DNA from: Diaphorobacter caeni
GTDB lineage: Bacteria > Pseudomonadota > Gammaproteobacteria > Burkholderiales > Burkholderiaceae_C
Reading direction: 5' to 3'
Length of the DNA: 64,000 bases
Assembly: GCF_015354245.1 (NCBI RefSeq)
Contig: NZ_JADKYZ010000003.1
Span: forward strand, 558,001 to 622,000
The position numbers were made by a program, and so were the translations under genes. Below the pieces are notes generated by a model that made no database searches, had not been told where the DNA came from, and saw only the letters and a program-made list of their open reading frames with translations. Within the stretch, counting starts at the first letter, position 1. The number at the start of each line of letters is the position of its first letter. Shown one piece after another: positions 19,465-27,751 of this stretch.

Positions 19465-19965
19465 ATGTTGAACTTCAAGCAATTGGGCGCGGCTTCTGCC
19501 GTCGCTCTGGGACTCGTTTTTTCCGCCACCGCAGCCACCACCGACACGACCGATTTCAAGGTCAAGATCACGATCACCGAGTCGTGCAAGTTCACTGGCG
19601 CCAAGGCGACCGATGTCGATTTCGGCACCACTGCGCGCAGCGTCGATGCGGCTGATGCGTCGGGCTCGCTGCTCGTCACCTGCACCAAGGGCACGCCCTT
19701 CAAGATCGGCCTGAACAACGGCCTCAACGCGAGCGGTTCGCAGCGCAACATGAAGCACAGCACCACCAGCGACACGATCCCCTACGGCCTGTTCACCAAC
19801 ACCGGCCGAACGACCGCCTGGGGTGATCTGTCCACGACCCCTTTCTCCGGTACGGGCACCGCCGCCGAAGTTTCCATTCCGGTCTATGGCCGCGTGCCCA
19901 CCGGTGCCACCAACGTCCCCGCTGGCGCTTACGAAGACACCGTGACCGCCACCATTTCGTACTGA
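19465..19965 (+). CDS. Spore coat U domain pilin (major subunit, CsuA/B-like)
   Basis: A secreted 166-residue protein with a signal peptide (about residues 1-24, ending FSATAA) and one spore coat U (SCPU) domain, the subunit fold of archaic chaperone-usher pili such as Acinetobacter Csu. Visible marks are ITITESCKFTGAK, VDFGTTARSVDAAD, LLVTCTKGTPFKIGLNNG, a paired cysteine pattern, and the ending AYEDTVTATISY, whose alternating residues form the last beta strand. It is the first gene of a four-gene operon with chaperone, usher and tip protein, and is probably the polymerising subunit as it is the only short one. Confidence 0.9.
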   Translation: MLNFKQLGAASAVALGLVFSATAATTDTTDFKVKITITESCKFTGAKATDVDFGTTARSVDAADASGSLLVTCTKGTPFKIGLNNGLNASGSQRNMKHSTTSDTIPYGLFTNTGRTTAWGDLSTTPFSGTGTAAEVSIPVYGRVPTGATNVPAGAYEDTVTATISY

Positions 19966-19988
19966 TGAACTGACGGGTGGTGACTGCC

Positions 19989-20786
19989 ATGTTCCGACGT
20001 CGCTTGCATGGATGCATCGCGCTGATCTGCGCCGGTCTGATGACGGCGGGCAGCGCCATGGCCTCCGGTAGCCTGCAGGTCTCCAATGTGCTGCTGGAAC
20101 TGCAGCAGGCCGACACCTCGCAGGGTCTGTGGCTCACCAACGAAGGCGCGACGCCGCTGCGTGCGCAGTCGCGCCTGTTCCAGTGGACGCAGGACAGCTC
20201 CGGCGCCGACCAGCTCACCGCCACTGCCGCGCTGACCGCCAGCCCGCCGATTCTCGAAATCGCGCCGGGTGAGCGCCAGTTCGTGCGCGTCGTGCGACTG
20301 CAAAAGGGCGACGCGCAGTCCGAGCAGACCTTCCGCCTGCTGGTGAGCGAATTGCCGCCCGCCGCGCGCGCGGATGCCAGCGGGGACGCCAACGCGTCCC
20401 GGGGCGTGCAGTTGCTGATCCAGCACTCCATCCCGGTGTTCGTGATTCCGCAGGACGGCCAGACGCTGGCCGCGCGGCACCGCCTCACGAGCCTTCAGCC
20501 CTATGCGAGCACGCTGAGCGCGGGTACCGACGCCGATGCGTCAACGCTGCAGATCCAGAACACGGGCCGTCAGCGCGTGCGCATCAGCAAGGTCGATTTT
20601 GTCGATGCGAACGGCAAGACCACGTCGCTGACGCCGGGCCTTCTCGGCTATGTGCTTGCGGGGCACAGCATGAAGTGGCGGCTGCCGCTGCCCCACACAC
20701 TGCGGCAATCCGGTGGCCGCATCGACGCGCGGCTCAACGATGACACGCAGTCCCAGACGCTTGTGCAAATCCCTGCTGGCAAGTAG
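19989..20786 (+). CDS. Fimbrial periplasmic chaperone (CsuC-like)
   Basis: A 265-residue PapD-type chaperone that would cap and fold pilus subunits in the periplasm by donor-strand complementation. It has a signal peptide (MFRRRLHGCIALICAG, cleaved near MASGS). The N-domain follows with VSNVLLELQQADTSQGLWLTN as two segments, and the family motif region APGERQFVRVVRL. The C-terminal domain has LQIQNTGRQRVRISKV. The ATG at 19989 is preferred over the GTG at 19977 because it directly precedes a basic n-region. It starts 23 bases after the pilin gene, and its end overlaps the usher gene. Confidence 0.9.
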   Translation: MFRRRLHGCIALICAGLMTAGSAMASGSLQVSNVLLELQQADTSQGLWLTNEGATPLRAQSRLFQWTQDSSGADQLTATAALTASPPILEIAPGERQFVRVVRLQKGDAQSEQTFRLLVSELPPAARADASGDANASRGVQLLIQHSIPVFVIPQDGQTLAARHRLTSLQPYASTLSAGTDADASTLQIQNTGRQRVRISKVDFVDANGKTTSLTPGLLGYVLAGHSMKWRLPLPHTLRQSGGRIDARLNDDTQSQTLVQIPAGK

Positions 20787-23190
20787 CCTCGCCGCCGCGT
20801 TCGCGATCAACGCGGGCACCGCGTTCGCGCAAGGCGCTCAGGCAGCCCCACCCGCTGACGCCGCCGCGGCCACGCAGGAGCTGTACCTCGAGGTCACGCT
20901 CAACAGCGTGCGCACAGGCAAGCTCGCACGCTTCGAGATCCGCGATCAACAGCTCTACAGTGACACCGCCACGCTCAAGGACATCGGCCTGCGCATTGCC
21001 GCAGCCGGTGCTTCACCCGCCCCGCAGATGCTGGCGCTCTCCAGCATCTCCGGGCTGATCACCGAATACGACGCACGCACCCAGCGCGTCAAGCTGCAGG
21101 CTCCCGTCGCGCTGCTTGACGCACCGGCGGCGCAGATGGAGGTGGCCGCCACGCGTGCGGCCCGTGTGGATCCCGAAGACCAGCTGCGCGGTCTGGTCGT
21201 CAACTACGACCTCTACGGCCAGCAGATGCGCACGGACCGCAACGTCACCTCGCTCAGCGCGTGGACCGAAATGCGGCTCATGGGCGTGGCCTCGGGCCAT
21301 CTGGGCAACACCATGATCACGCGCTCGGTGACGGGCCTTGGCGACGCGTCCAACGGCAGCGCGCAGCGCGGCACGGTGCGGCTCGACACCCAATGGCAGC
21401 GCCATTTTCAGGACTCGATGACCTCGCTCACCGTGGGCGATGCGGTCACGGGCGGTCTCTCCTGGACGCGGCCCACGCGCTTTGGCGGCATCCGGCTGTC
21501 GCGCAATTTCGCGCTGCAGCCCTACCGCGTCACCACGCCGCTCGCGCAGATCCAGGGCGAGGCCGCCCTGCCCTCCACGGTCGATCTCTACCTCAACGGA
21601 CTGCGCCAAAGCACCCAGCAGGTGCAACCCGGGCAATTCACGCTGGGCAGCATTCCCACGCTCTCGGGGCTGGGCAACGCGCAGATGGTGATCACCGACA
21701 TCACCGGCCAGCAGCGCACCGTGAATCTGCCGCTGTATGGTGCATCGCAGTTGCTGCAGCAAGGTCTGGCCGACTGGTCCGTCGAGCTCGGCAGCGTGCG
21801 CGAGGACTACGGCATCCGCTCGTTCAGCTACCGCAACAGCCCCATGCTGAGCGCCAGCGGCCGCTATGGCCTCACCAACCACCTGACGCTCGAAGGCCAT
21901 GCCGAAGCCGACTCGCATGTGCGCATGCTCGGCGCGGGCGGCGCATGGCTGCTCGGCACGCAGGGCGGCGTGGTGAGCGCCGCGCTCGCGGCCAGCCAAT
22001 ACGCGGGCAAGACCGGCCAGCAGGCCACGCTCGGCTACCAATGGAGCGCGCCTGCGTGGAGTGCTGGTTTCAGCTCCATGCGCCGCAATGCCGCGTTCCG
22101 CGACGTGGCCAGCGTCGACGGCAATGCGGCTGCCAACGGCAACCCACTGGCGCGCGGCAGCGACCAGATTTTTCTCGGAGCGAACACCGACTGGGGCAGC
22201 TTCGGCGCGGGCTACGTGGCGCAGGCCTCGTCGGACGGCACGCATGCGCGGTATGCCAACCTCTCATGGTCCCGCCAACTGAGCCGCGACATCAACCTGA
22301 ACCTCAACGCGATGCGCGACCTCGAAGGCCGCAGCGGCACATCGCTCTATGTGTCGATGACGATTGCGCTCGAGCGCTTTCTCTCGGCCTCCACCACCGC
22401 ACGGCACAGCGGCGGCCAGAATTCGCTCGTCGTCGGCGCGACTCAGGCGTCCTCGGCGGACACCGGCGGCTGGGGCTGGCGCACCGAAGCGGGCGTCGGC
22501 GGCAGCCGCTACGCGCAGGCGCAGATCAACCAACTCGGCAACTACGGCCAATGGAGCGCAGGCGTGATGCATCAGGCGGGATCGAATGGCGGCGGCAACA
22601 GCAGCTCTGCCTACGCGAGCGCCAACGGCGGTCTGCTGTGGACGCACAACCGGCTCTACCCCATGCGCACCGCCACCGACGGCTTTGCGCTGGTGACCAC
22701 CGACGGCATCGCCAACGTGCCGATCCGGCTGGAAAACCGCGTGGTCGGTCAGACCAACGACAAGGGCTACCTGCTCGTCGACCGTCTCAACGCCTACCAG
22801 CGCAACCTGATCTCCATCGACACGCTGAGCCTCGCGCCCGACCTGAAGATCGACCGCGTGCAGGCCGACGCCGTACCCCAGTACCAAGGCGGCGTGCTCG
22901 CGCGCTTCGCGATGCGACACGTGAGCAACCTGCAGATCACGCTCAAGGACCAGCGCGGCGAGTTCCTGCCCGCCGGCGGCGACGCCCTGCTCGAGAGCGA
23001 TGACGGCACCGCGAAGCGGCCTGTGCTGATCGGTTACGACGGGCTGGTCTATGTGGAAGACGCACCCGCCAATGCGCGACTGCGTGCCCGCACGGCCAGC
23101 GGCGTCGAATGCGTCGCTTCCTTGCCGAGCGACGGCTCCGCACCCGGCTGGAAAAACCTGGGCGAGCTCATCTGCCGTGACGTACCATGA
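20740..23190 (+). CDS. Outer-membrane usher protein (CsuD-like)
   Basis: An 816-residue usher, the outer-membrane pore and assembly platform of the pilus. The signal peptide is MTRSPRRLCKSLLASSLAAA, ending at about AFAQG. The N-terminal domain (ELYLEVTLNSVRTG) leads to the 24-strand barrel, with YDLYGQQMRTDRNV, the plug-region segment QVQPGQFTLGSIPTLSG and many aromatic beta strands. C-terminal plug and CTD-like domains end with GLVYVEDAP. The length is typical of archaic ushers. The start at 20740 lies inside the chaperone gene (47-base overlap), and the end overlaps the next gene in ATGA, so translation is probably coupled through the operon. Confidence 0.93.
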   Translation: MTRSPRRLCKSLLASSLAAAFAINAGTAFAQGAQAAPPADAAAATQELYLEVTLNSVRTGKLARFEIRDQQLYSDTATLKDIGLRIAAAGASPAPQMLALSSISGLITEYDARTQRVKLQAPVALLDAPAAQMEVAATRAARVDPEDQLRGLVVNYDLYGQQMRTDRNVTSLSAWTEMRLMGVASGHLGNTMITRSVTGLGDASNGSAQRGTVRLDTQWQRHFQDSMTSLTVGDAVTGGLSWTRPTRFGGIRLSRNFALQPYRVTTPLAQIQGEAALPSTVDLYLNGLRQSTQQVQPGQFTLGSIPTLSGLGNAQMVITDITGQQRTVNLPLYGASQLLQQGLADWSVELGSVREDYGIRSFSYRNSPMLSASGRYGLTNHLTLEGHAEADSHVRMLGAGGAWLLGTQGGVVSAALAASQYAGKTGQQATLGYQWSAPAWSAGFSSMRRNAAFRDVASVDGNAAANGNPLARGSDQIFLGANTDWGSFGAGYVAQASSDGTHARYANLSWSRQLSRDINLNLNAMRDLEGRSGTSLYVSMTIALERFLSASTTARHSGGQNSLVVGATQASSADTGGWGWRTEAGVGGSRYAQAQINQLGNYGQWSAGVMHQAGSNGGGNSSSAYASANGGLLWTHNRLYPMRTATDGFALVTTDGIANVPIRLENRVVGQTNDKGYLLVDRLNAYQRNLISIDTLSLAPDLKIDRVQADAVPQYQGGVLARFAMRHVSNLQITLKDQRGEFLPAGGDALLESDDGTAKRPVLIGYDGLVYVEDAPANARLRARTASGVECVASLPSDGSAPGWKNLGELICRDVP

Positions 23191-24257
23191 GAGAAGCCGC
23201 CATGACGCATCACCCACATCACCCGCCCCACCCGCATCAACCGCATCCCCAGCTCACGCCCTTGCTGCGCGCCCTGCGCTGGTGCGCTGCCCTGCTGCTG
23301 CTCTCCCCGCTCGCGGGCTGGGCGCAGCAGTGCAACTCCAGCGGCTTCGGCATCAGCTTCGGCACGGTCTACATCAACGCGAGCGCCACCACCACCGGCG
23401 CGCTGCCCTACAACTGCCAGTCCAACGCGAGTGACACCTACTACAAGCTCTGCCTCTACATTCCAGAGGGCAACATCCCGGCCACCAGCGGCATCAACCC
23501 GCGCCGCATGACCGACTACAACGGCCACGAGATCGCCTACAACCTGTATTCCGACGCAAGCTACACCAACATCATCGGCCCGCCCCCCAGCGGTGCGGGC
23601 TACCCTGACTACACATGGAGTTTCATGGTCCCCGGCGGCTGGTCCAGCCCCGCCGGCAGCGTGCCGATCTACGCCAGAATTCCCGCACTGCCCGCGAGCA
23701 GCACGGCGGGCAGCTACCAGGCCCAGTTCAGCAACGTCACGCTCAAGTACGCGTGGAGCAACAAGGGCACGCCGTCCAACTGCAATTCGTCGAATGGCGC
23801 CAACAGCGGCACGGGCTCCATCATCGTCGGCTACAACGGCACGACCGCCACGGTTTCGGGCAGCTGCAAGATTTCGCTGGGATCGGTCTCCGATCTCGAC
23901 TTCGGCAGCGTCAGCTCGCTTGGAAGCGTGCAGAACGCAACGACCACGATCAGCCTCGCCTGTCCCGGCTCGACCACCTGGAGAATGGGCTTGAACAACG
24001 GCATCAACGCGGTGGGCACGCAGCGCCGCATGAAGCACGGCAGCAGCGCCGCCTACATTCCCTACGAGCTCTACCGCAACAGCGCGCGCACCCTGCGCTG
24101 GGGCAACGACACCACGGGCGGCAGCGACACCGTCAACGGCTCGGGCGCCACGCAGACCAACCCCACGGTGATCACCGTCTACGGCCAGGTGCCGGTGCAG
24201 GCCCAGCCCACGGCCGGCAGCTACAGCGACACAGTCACGGTGACGCTGGAATATTGA
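23187..24257 (+). CDS. Two-domain spore coat U protein, probable pilus tip adhesin (CsuE-like)
   Basis: A 356-residue secreted protein beginning in the ATGA overlap with the usher. The leader is unusual: a His/Pro-rich stretch (residues 6-22, THHPHHPPHPHQPHPQ) precedes the hydrophobic core CAALLLLSPLAGWAQQ. Two SCPU-like domains follow. The N-terminal one starts CNSSGFGISFGTVYINAS. The C-terminal one starts VSGSCKISLGSVSDLDFGS and ends SYSDTVTVTLEY. This two-domain plan is that of CsuE-type tip adhesins, where the first domain binds surfaces and the second donates to the pilin. A later ATG (MTHHPH, residue 6) is also possible. It is the last gene of the operon. Confidence 0.87.
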   Translation: MREAAMTHHPHHPPHPHQPHPQLTPLLRALRWCAALLLLSPLAGWAQQCNSSGFGISFGTVYINASATTTGALPYNCQSNASDTYYKLCLYIPEGNIPATSGINPRRMTDYNGHEIAYNLYSDASYTNIIGPPPSGAGYPDYTWSFMVPGGWSSPAGSVPIYARIPALPASSTAGSYQAQFSNVTLKYAWSNKGTPSNCNSSNGANSGTGSIIVGYNGTTATVSGSCKISLGSVSDLDFGSVSSLGSVQNATTTISLACPGSTTWRMGLNNGINAVGTQRRMKHGSSAAYIPYELYRNSARTLRWGNDTTGGSDTVNGSGATQTNPTVITVYGQVPVQAQPTAGSYSDTVTVTLEY

Positions 24258-24454
24258 GGACATGTCAGGCGATGGAGCTGCGCTCCACATTCATCCAATA
24301 TAACGAAATCAGTATATTGAAACTGCTTTTTCGTCGTTGGGAACGAAAAACATAAATAAGACAATGGCGATATATAGAGACGGAGACCGGCCACGCCGCC
24401 CGCTCCCTTGTCGTCAGTGATCTCCCCCTTTCGATTCCGACGAGACAGCACGCC

Positions 24455-25396
24455 ATGAAAGCCTTTTTCGCCCTTGCGGCCACCTTGGCCGCGACCCCGC
24501 TGGCATGGTCCGCCCAGCCACTTCTCACGCCGCAGGAACTGCAGCCGCTGCTGCAACAGCCTCAGGTGCGCGTGATCGACATCCGCGACCCCAAGAGCTA
24601 CGAGCTCAGCCACATCGCGGGCGCCGTCAACGCGCCCTACGGCAAGTGGCGCGGCCCCGCGACCAATCCCGGCGAGTTGCCCGATCAGGACAAGCTGGTC
24701 AAGCTCGTGCAGTCGCTGGGCCTCACGCCGCAGACGCACGCGGTGGTGATCTCCAACGGCGTGGACGCCACCGACTTCGGTGCCATGGCGCGCGTCTATT
24801 GGACGCTCAAGAGTCTTGGCCTCAAGGAACTGTCCGTGGCCAACGGCGGCATGATGGCGTGGGAAGCGGCCGGTGCGCCGACCACGCAGGCCGCCGTGAA
24901 GATCACGCCCAGCAACTACGCCCCCACCTTTGACGCCCAGTGGCTCGCCACGCGCTCCGAGGTGCGCCAGCACCTTGACCTGAGCAACGCGGCGCTGGTC
25001 GATTCGCGCCCCGACGCGTTCTATCAGGGCAAGACACGCGCGCCGGCCGCCAAGCTCTCGGGTACCCTGCCCGGCGCTCAGCAGCTCGACTTCAACCAGT
25101 GGTTCGAGCCCGGCACCTCCAGATTCGTGAACGCAGACAAGGCCAGACAGATCGCTTCCAGGATCCAGCGCGAAGACGGCAAGGACACGGTCGCCTTCTG
25201 CAACACCGGCCACTGGGCCGCGACCGACTGGTTCGGCCTCTCCGAAGTGGCTGGCCTGCCCAACGTGAAGCTCTACGCCGGATCGATGGTCGACTGGACC
25301 CAGTCCAAGGACGTGCCGCAGATGGCCAACCAGCCCACGCGGGCCGAATCGCTGGCCTACGACGCACAGCAATGGTGGAAGCGCACGTTCAAGTGA
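24455..25396 (+). CDS. Periplasmic sulfurtransferase (tandem rhodanese)
   Basis: A 313-residue exported rhodanese: signal peptide MKAFFALAATLAATPLAWSA, then two rhodanese domains. The first (about 25-140) has RVIDIRDPKSYELSHIAGA without a clear catalytic Cys. The second (about 155-310) has the active-site Cys near residue 249 in VAFCNTGHWAA. Such enzymes move sulfane sulfur from thiosulfate or polysulfide to thiol or cyanide acceptors. It is followed 52 bases later by a YeeE/YedE transporter and a small membrane protein. The trio suggests periplasmic processing and uptake of thiosulfate or sulfane sulfur. It is about 8 kb from the sox operon. Confidence 0.92.
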   Translation: MKAFFALAATLAATPLAWSAQPLLTPQELQPLLQQPQVRVIDIRDPKSYELSHIAGAVNAPYGKWRGPATNPGELPDQDKLVKLVQSLGLTPQTHAVVISNGVDATDFGAMARVYWTLKSLGLKELSVANGGMMAWEAAGAPTTQAAVKITPSNYAPTFDAQWLATRSEVRQHLDLSNAALVDSRPDAFYQGKTRAPAAKLSGTLPGAQQLDFNQWFEPGTSRFVNADKARQIASRIQREDGKDTVAFCNTGHWAATDWFGLSEVAGLPNVKLYAGSMVDWTQSKDVPQMANQPTRAESLAYDAQQWWKRTFK

Positions 25397-25448
25397 GCGA
25401 ACGACGCCGCCTCGCCCGCCCCAACACTTCAGAACAACCGAGTACCGC

Positions 25449-26612
25449 ATGAGCACAGCCACCACCACCGTCCCGCAGGGCGCGGCCAACAGCGCATCGC
25501 CCACCGCCAGTGGCACCAAGCGTCTGCCGCTCGCCATCGTCTTTCTCGTCTTCTTCGGCTGGCTGCTCTGGACCGTCTCGGTGCGCCAGGCCGCGCTGTT
25601 CGCCGTAGGCATCGGCCTTGGCGCGGTGCTGGCGGGCAAGCGTTTCGGTTTCACCACCGGCTGGCGCATGCTCATTGAAGAAAAAGACGCCAGCGGCGTC
25701 TTCGGCCAACTCCTGCTGCTCGCGCTCGCGGCCGCCATGGCCATGCCGTTGCTCGGGCATTTCCCCGAACTGACGGCCGCCCTCGGTCCACCCAGCATCA
25801 GCCTGCTGGTCGGAGCCTTCGTCTTCGGCCTGTGCATGCAGATCGCCGACGGCTGCGGCAGCGGCACGCTCTACAAGGCAGGCATGGGCTTTCCGATGAA
25901 CACCGCCATTCTTCCGATGTTCGCCATCGGCAGCTTTCTGGGCAGCCTGAGCCTCGGCTGGTGGCTGGATCTCGGCGCGCTGCCGCCCGTGGGCCTGGTG
26001 ACGACCTGGGGCTGGCAGTACGCGCTCGTGGCCACGCTGGCCGCGCTCGCCGTGGTCGCCATCGCCGTGGCGTTCTACACGCGTGGTGCCAACGCCCGAC
26101 TGCATCGTCCGGCCAAGTCCCTGTTCTCGCGCCGCTGGCTGGTCGGTGCGGTGCTGCTCGCGATTCTCGCCACCCTGAATCTGCTCATCGCGGGCCAGCC
26201 ATGGGGCGTGGTCTACGGCTTCGGTCTCTGGGCCGCGAAAATCGCCAGTGCGAGCGGCGCCATCGACCTTTCGCAGAACTGGTTCTGGAGCCAGCCCGGC
26301 AACGCCGCGCGCCTGCACGAGACCGTCCTGCTCGATGTCACCAGCATTACCAACATCGGCATTCTGGGCGGCGCGCTCTGGGTCGCCGCAGCCAAACCCG
26401 CATCCGCCACGCCGCTCACCGGCAAGCAATGGGTCGTCGCGCTGGTCGCCGGCCTGATCCTCGGCTACAGCTCGCGCCTGGCCTTTGGCTGCAACGTGGG
26501 CGCGATGTTTTCGGGCATCTCCACCGGCAGCATCCACGGCTGGATCTGGGTGCCGCTCGCGTTTGCGGGCACCATCTTCGGTCTGCGCATCCGCCGCCAC
26601 TTCGGCATGTGA
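25449..26612 (+). CDS. YeeE/YedE family thiosulfate/sulfur transporter
   Basis: A polytopic membrane protein of 387 residues. It has the two half-repeats of the YeeE/YedE (TsuA) family, with the cysteine motifs QIADGCGSGTLYKAG and AFGCNVGAMFSGIS, which in TsuA form the thiosulfate pathway through the membrane. About nine to ten hydrophobic segments are visible. The N-terminal 25 residues are cytosolic and Thr/Ser-rich. It lies between the rhodanese (52 bases upstream) and a 57-residue membrane protein (22 bases downstream), probably as one operon. The substrate is inferred from family and context. Confidence 0.92.
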   Translation: MSTATTTVPQGAANSASPTASGTKRLPLAIVFLVFFGWLLWTVSVRQAALFAVGIGLGAVLAGKRFGFTTGWRMLIEEKDASGVFGQLLLLALAAAMAMPLLGHFPELTAALGPPSISLLVGAFVFGLCMQIADGCGSGTLYKAGMGFPMNTAILPMFAIGSFLGSLSLGWWLDLGALPPVGLVTTWGWQYALVATLAALAVVAIAVAFYTRGANARLHRPAKSLFSRRWLVGAVLLAILATLNLLIAGQPWGVVYGFGLWAAKIASASGAIDLSQNWFWSQPGNAARLHETVLLDVTSITNIGILGGALWVAAAKPASATPLTGKQWVVALVAGLILGYSSRLAFGCNVGAMFSGISTGSIHGWIWVPLAFAGTIFGLRIRRHFGM

Positions 26613-26634
26613 GCGCGCAAGGGAGCCAACGAAC

Positions 26635-26808
26635 ATGACACAGAAAAACACCCTGCGCGCCCTCTTCTGGCTGGCACTGGTCGCGTTTCTCGCCTGGGAT
26701 TACGCGGCATCGCCCAAGGTCGATCTGCGCTTTGAGGCGCCGTTGATCGCCGCCGGCTCGGGCCAGGCCGCTTCGGGCGGACATTGCTCCATGCCAGCAG
26801 GCAAGTGA
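26635..26808 (+). CDS. Small membrane-anchored protein next to YeeE transporter
   Basis: A 57-residue protein with a GGGAG ribosome-binding site. It has one hydrophobic segment (about residues 9-26, LRALFWLALVAFLAWDYAA) and an exported tail ending GGHCSMPAGK, with a single cysteine. I do not recognise a named family. Close spacing (22 bases) to the YeeE/YedE gene and the lone exposed Cys suggest an accessory role in sulfur relay or transport, but this is inference only. Codon use is like the neighbours, which supports a real gene. Confidence 0.7.
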   Translation: MTQKNTLRALFWLALVAFLAWDYAASPKVDLRFEAPLIAAGSGQAASGGHCSMPAGK

Positions 26809-27064
26809 AACGCCGTTTTCATTGCGCACAACGGATCAAATTCCATTCCCGACACGGATTTGTAGGTCAAGCGCGCATCCTGATGTGATTCCCAGTACAA
26901 ACGCGGCGACACGCAATAGCATTGCAACATCCTGAATTGAATTGGGCAGCAGGGTTGTCGGTCGCATCCAATGCGCTTCAGCCTCCGTGCCGACAATAAG
27001 GACATGCGGCTTCCCCCTCCCGGCGAAGCCGCATCCCTCCATAGAACTGAAAGGAAGAACTGTG

Positions 27065-27652
27065 ATGCGTAATATCGTTTCTCTGCGTACCGTGGTGATG
27101 GCCGCTGCCGTGGCAACCGGCGCGATGTCGATGGTGGCCTGTACCACGACCAACACCACCACTGCCGCCGCTCCGCGCATGGACAGCACCACCATCAACA
27201 CCCGCGCCAACGCAGCGCTTGAGCGTCTGTACTCCACAGCTCCCGGCTCCAAGGACGTGGTGTCCAAGGCCAAGGGCGTGCTGATTTTCCCGTCGGTCGT
27301 GGGCGGCAGCTTCGTGGTGGGCGTGGAACATGGCCGTGGCGTGCTGCGTGAGCATGGCAAGAACACCGCCTTCTACAGCACCACCGGCGCATCCGTCGGC
27401 TGGCAGATCGGCGGCCAGTCCAAGGCCGTGATCTATGTGTTCAACACCGACGAAGCCCTCGCCAAGTTCAAGGCAAGCAACGGCTGGACCGCCGGTGCCG
27501 ACGCCCAGGTGACCGTGGGTCGCGTGGGTGCCAACTCCTCCATCGACAGCCAGACCGTTCAGGAACCCGTGGTGAGCTACGTACTGACCAACGTGGGCCT
27601 GGAAGCCGGCGTGTCGCTCAACGGCTCCAAGATCACGCGCGTGGACGAATAA
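27065..27652 (+). CDS. YSC84/BPSL1445-family lipoprotein
   Basis: A 195-residue lipoprotein: signal peptide with lipobox SMVAC (Cys26), then a Thr-rich linker and a YSC84-like lipid-binding domain (SKAKGVLIFPSVVGGSFVV, GASVGWQIGGQSKAVIYVF, YVLTNVGLEAGVSLNGSKI). Members occur widely in proteobacteria with no firm function, though the eukaryotic relative binds phosphoinositides and actin. An AAAGGAAG precedes the start. The ATG at 27065 is chosen; an in-frame GTG lies one codon earlier. It stands alone, is flanked downstream by a hairpin, and is convergent with the DedA-rhodanese gene. Confidence 0.92.
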   Translation: MRNIVSLRTVVMAAAVATGAMSMVACTTTNTTTAAAPRMDSTTINTRANAALERLYSTAPGSKDVVSKAKGVLIFPSVVGGSFVVGVEHGRGVLREHGKNTAFYSTTGASVGWQIGGQSKAVIYVFNTDEALAKFKASNGWTAGADAQVTVGRVGANSSIDSQTVQEPVVSYVLTNVGLEAGVSLNGSKITRVDE

Positions 27653-27714
27653 ATCGCCCATCACCCTCGCGGGCGCACGCCATTGCAGCGCCCGTGAATG
27701 CGGTCCATGCAGAC

Positions 27715-27739
27715 AACAGCCACCTTCGCGGTGGCTGTT
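27715..27739. terminator. Hairpin between convergent genes, probable terminator
   Basis: A ten-base stem AACAGCCACC/GGTGGCTGTT with a five-base loop lies between the YSC84 gene and the convergent DedA-rhodanese gene. The trailing T content is modest on both strands (TTTGCATT on plus), so efficiency is uncertain. Confidence 0.55.
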
Positions 27740-27751
27740 TGCATTGGGGGA

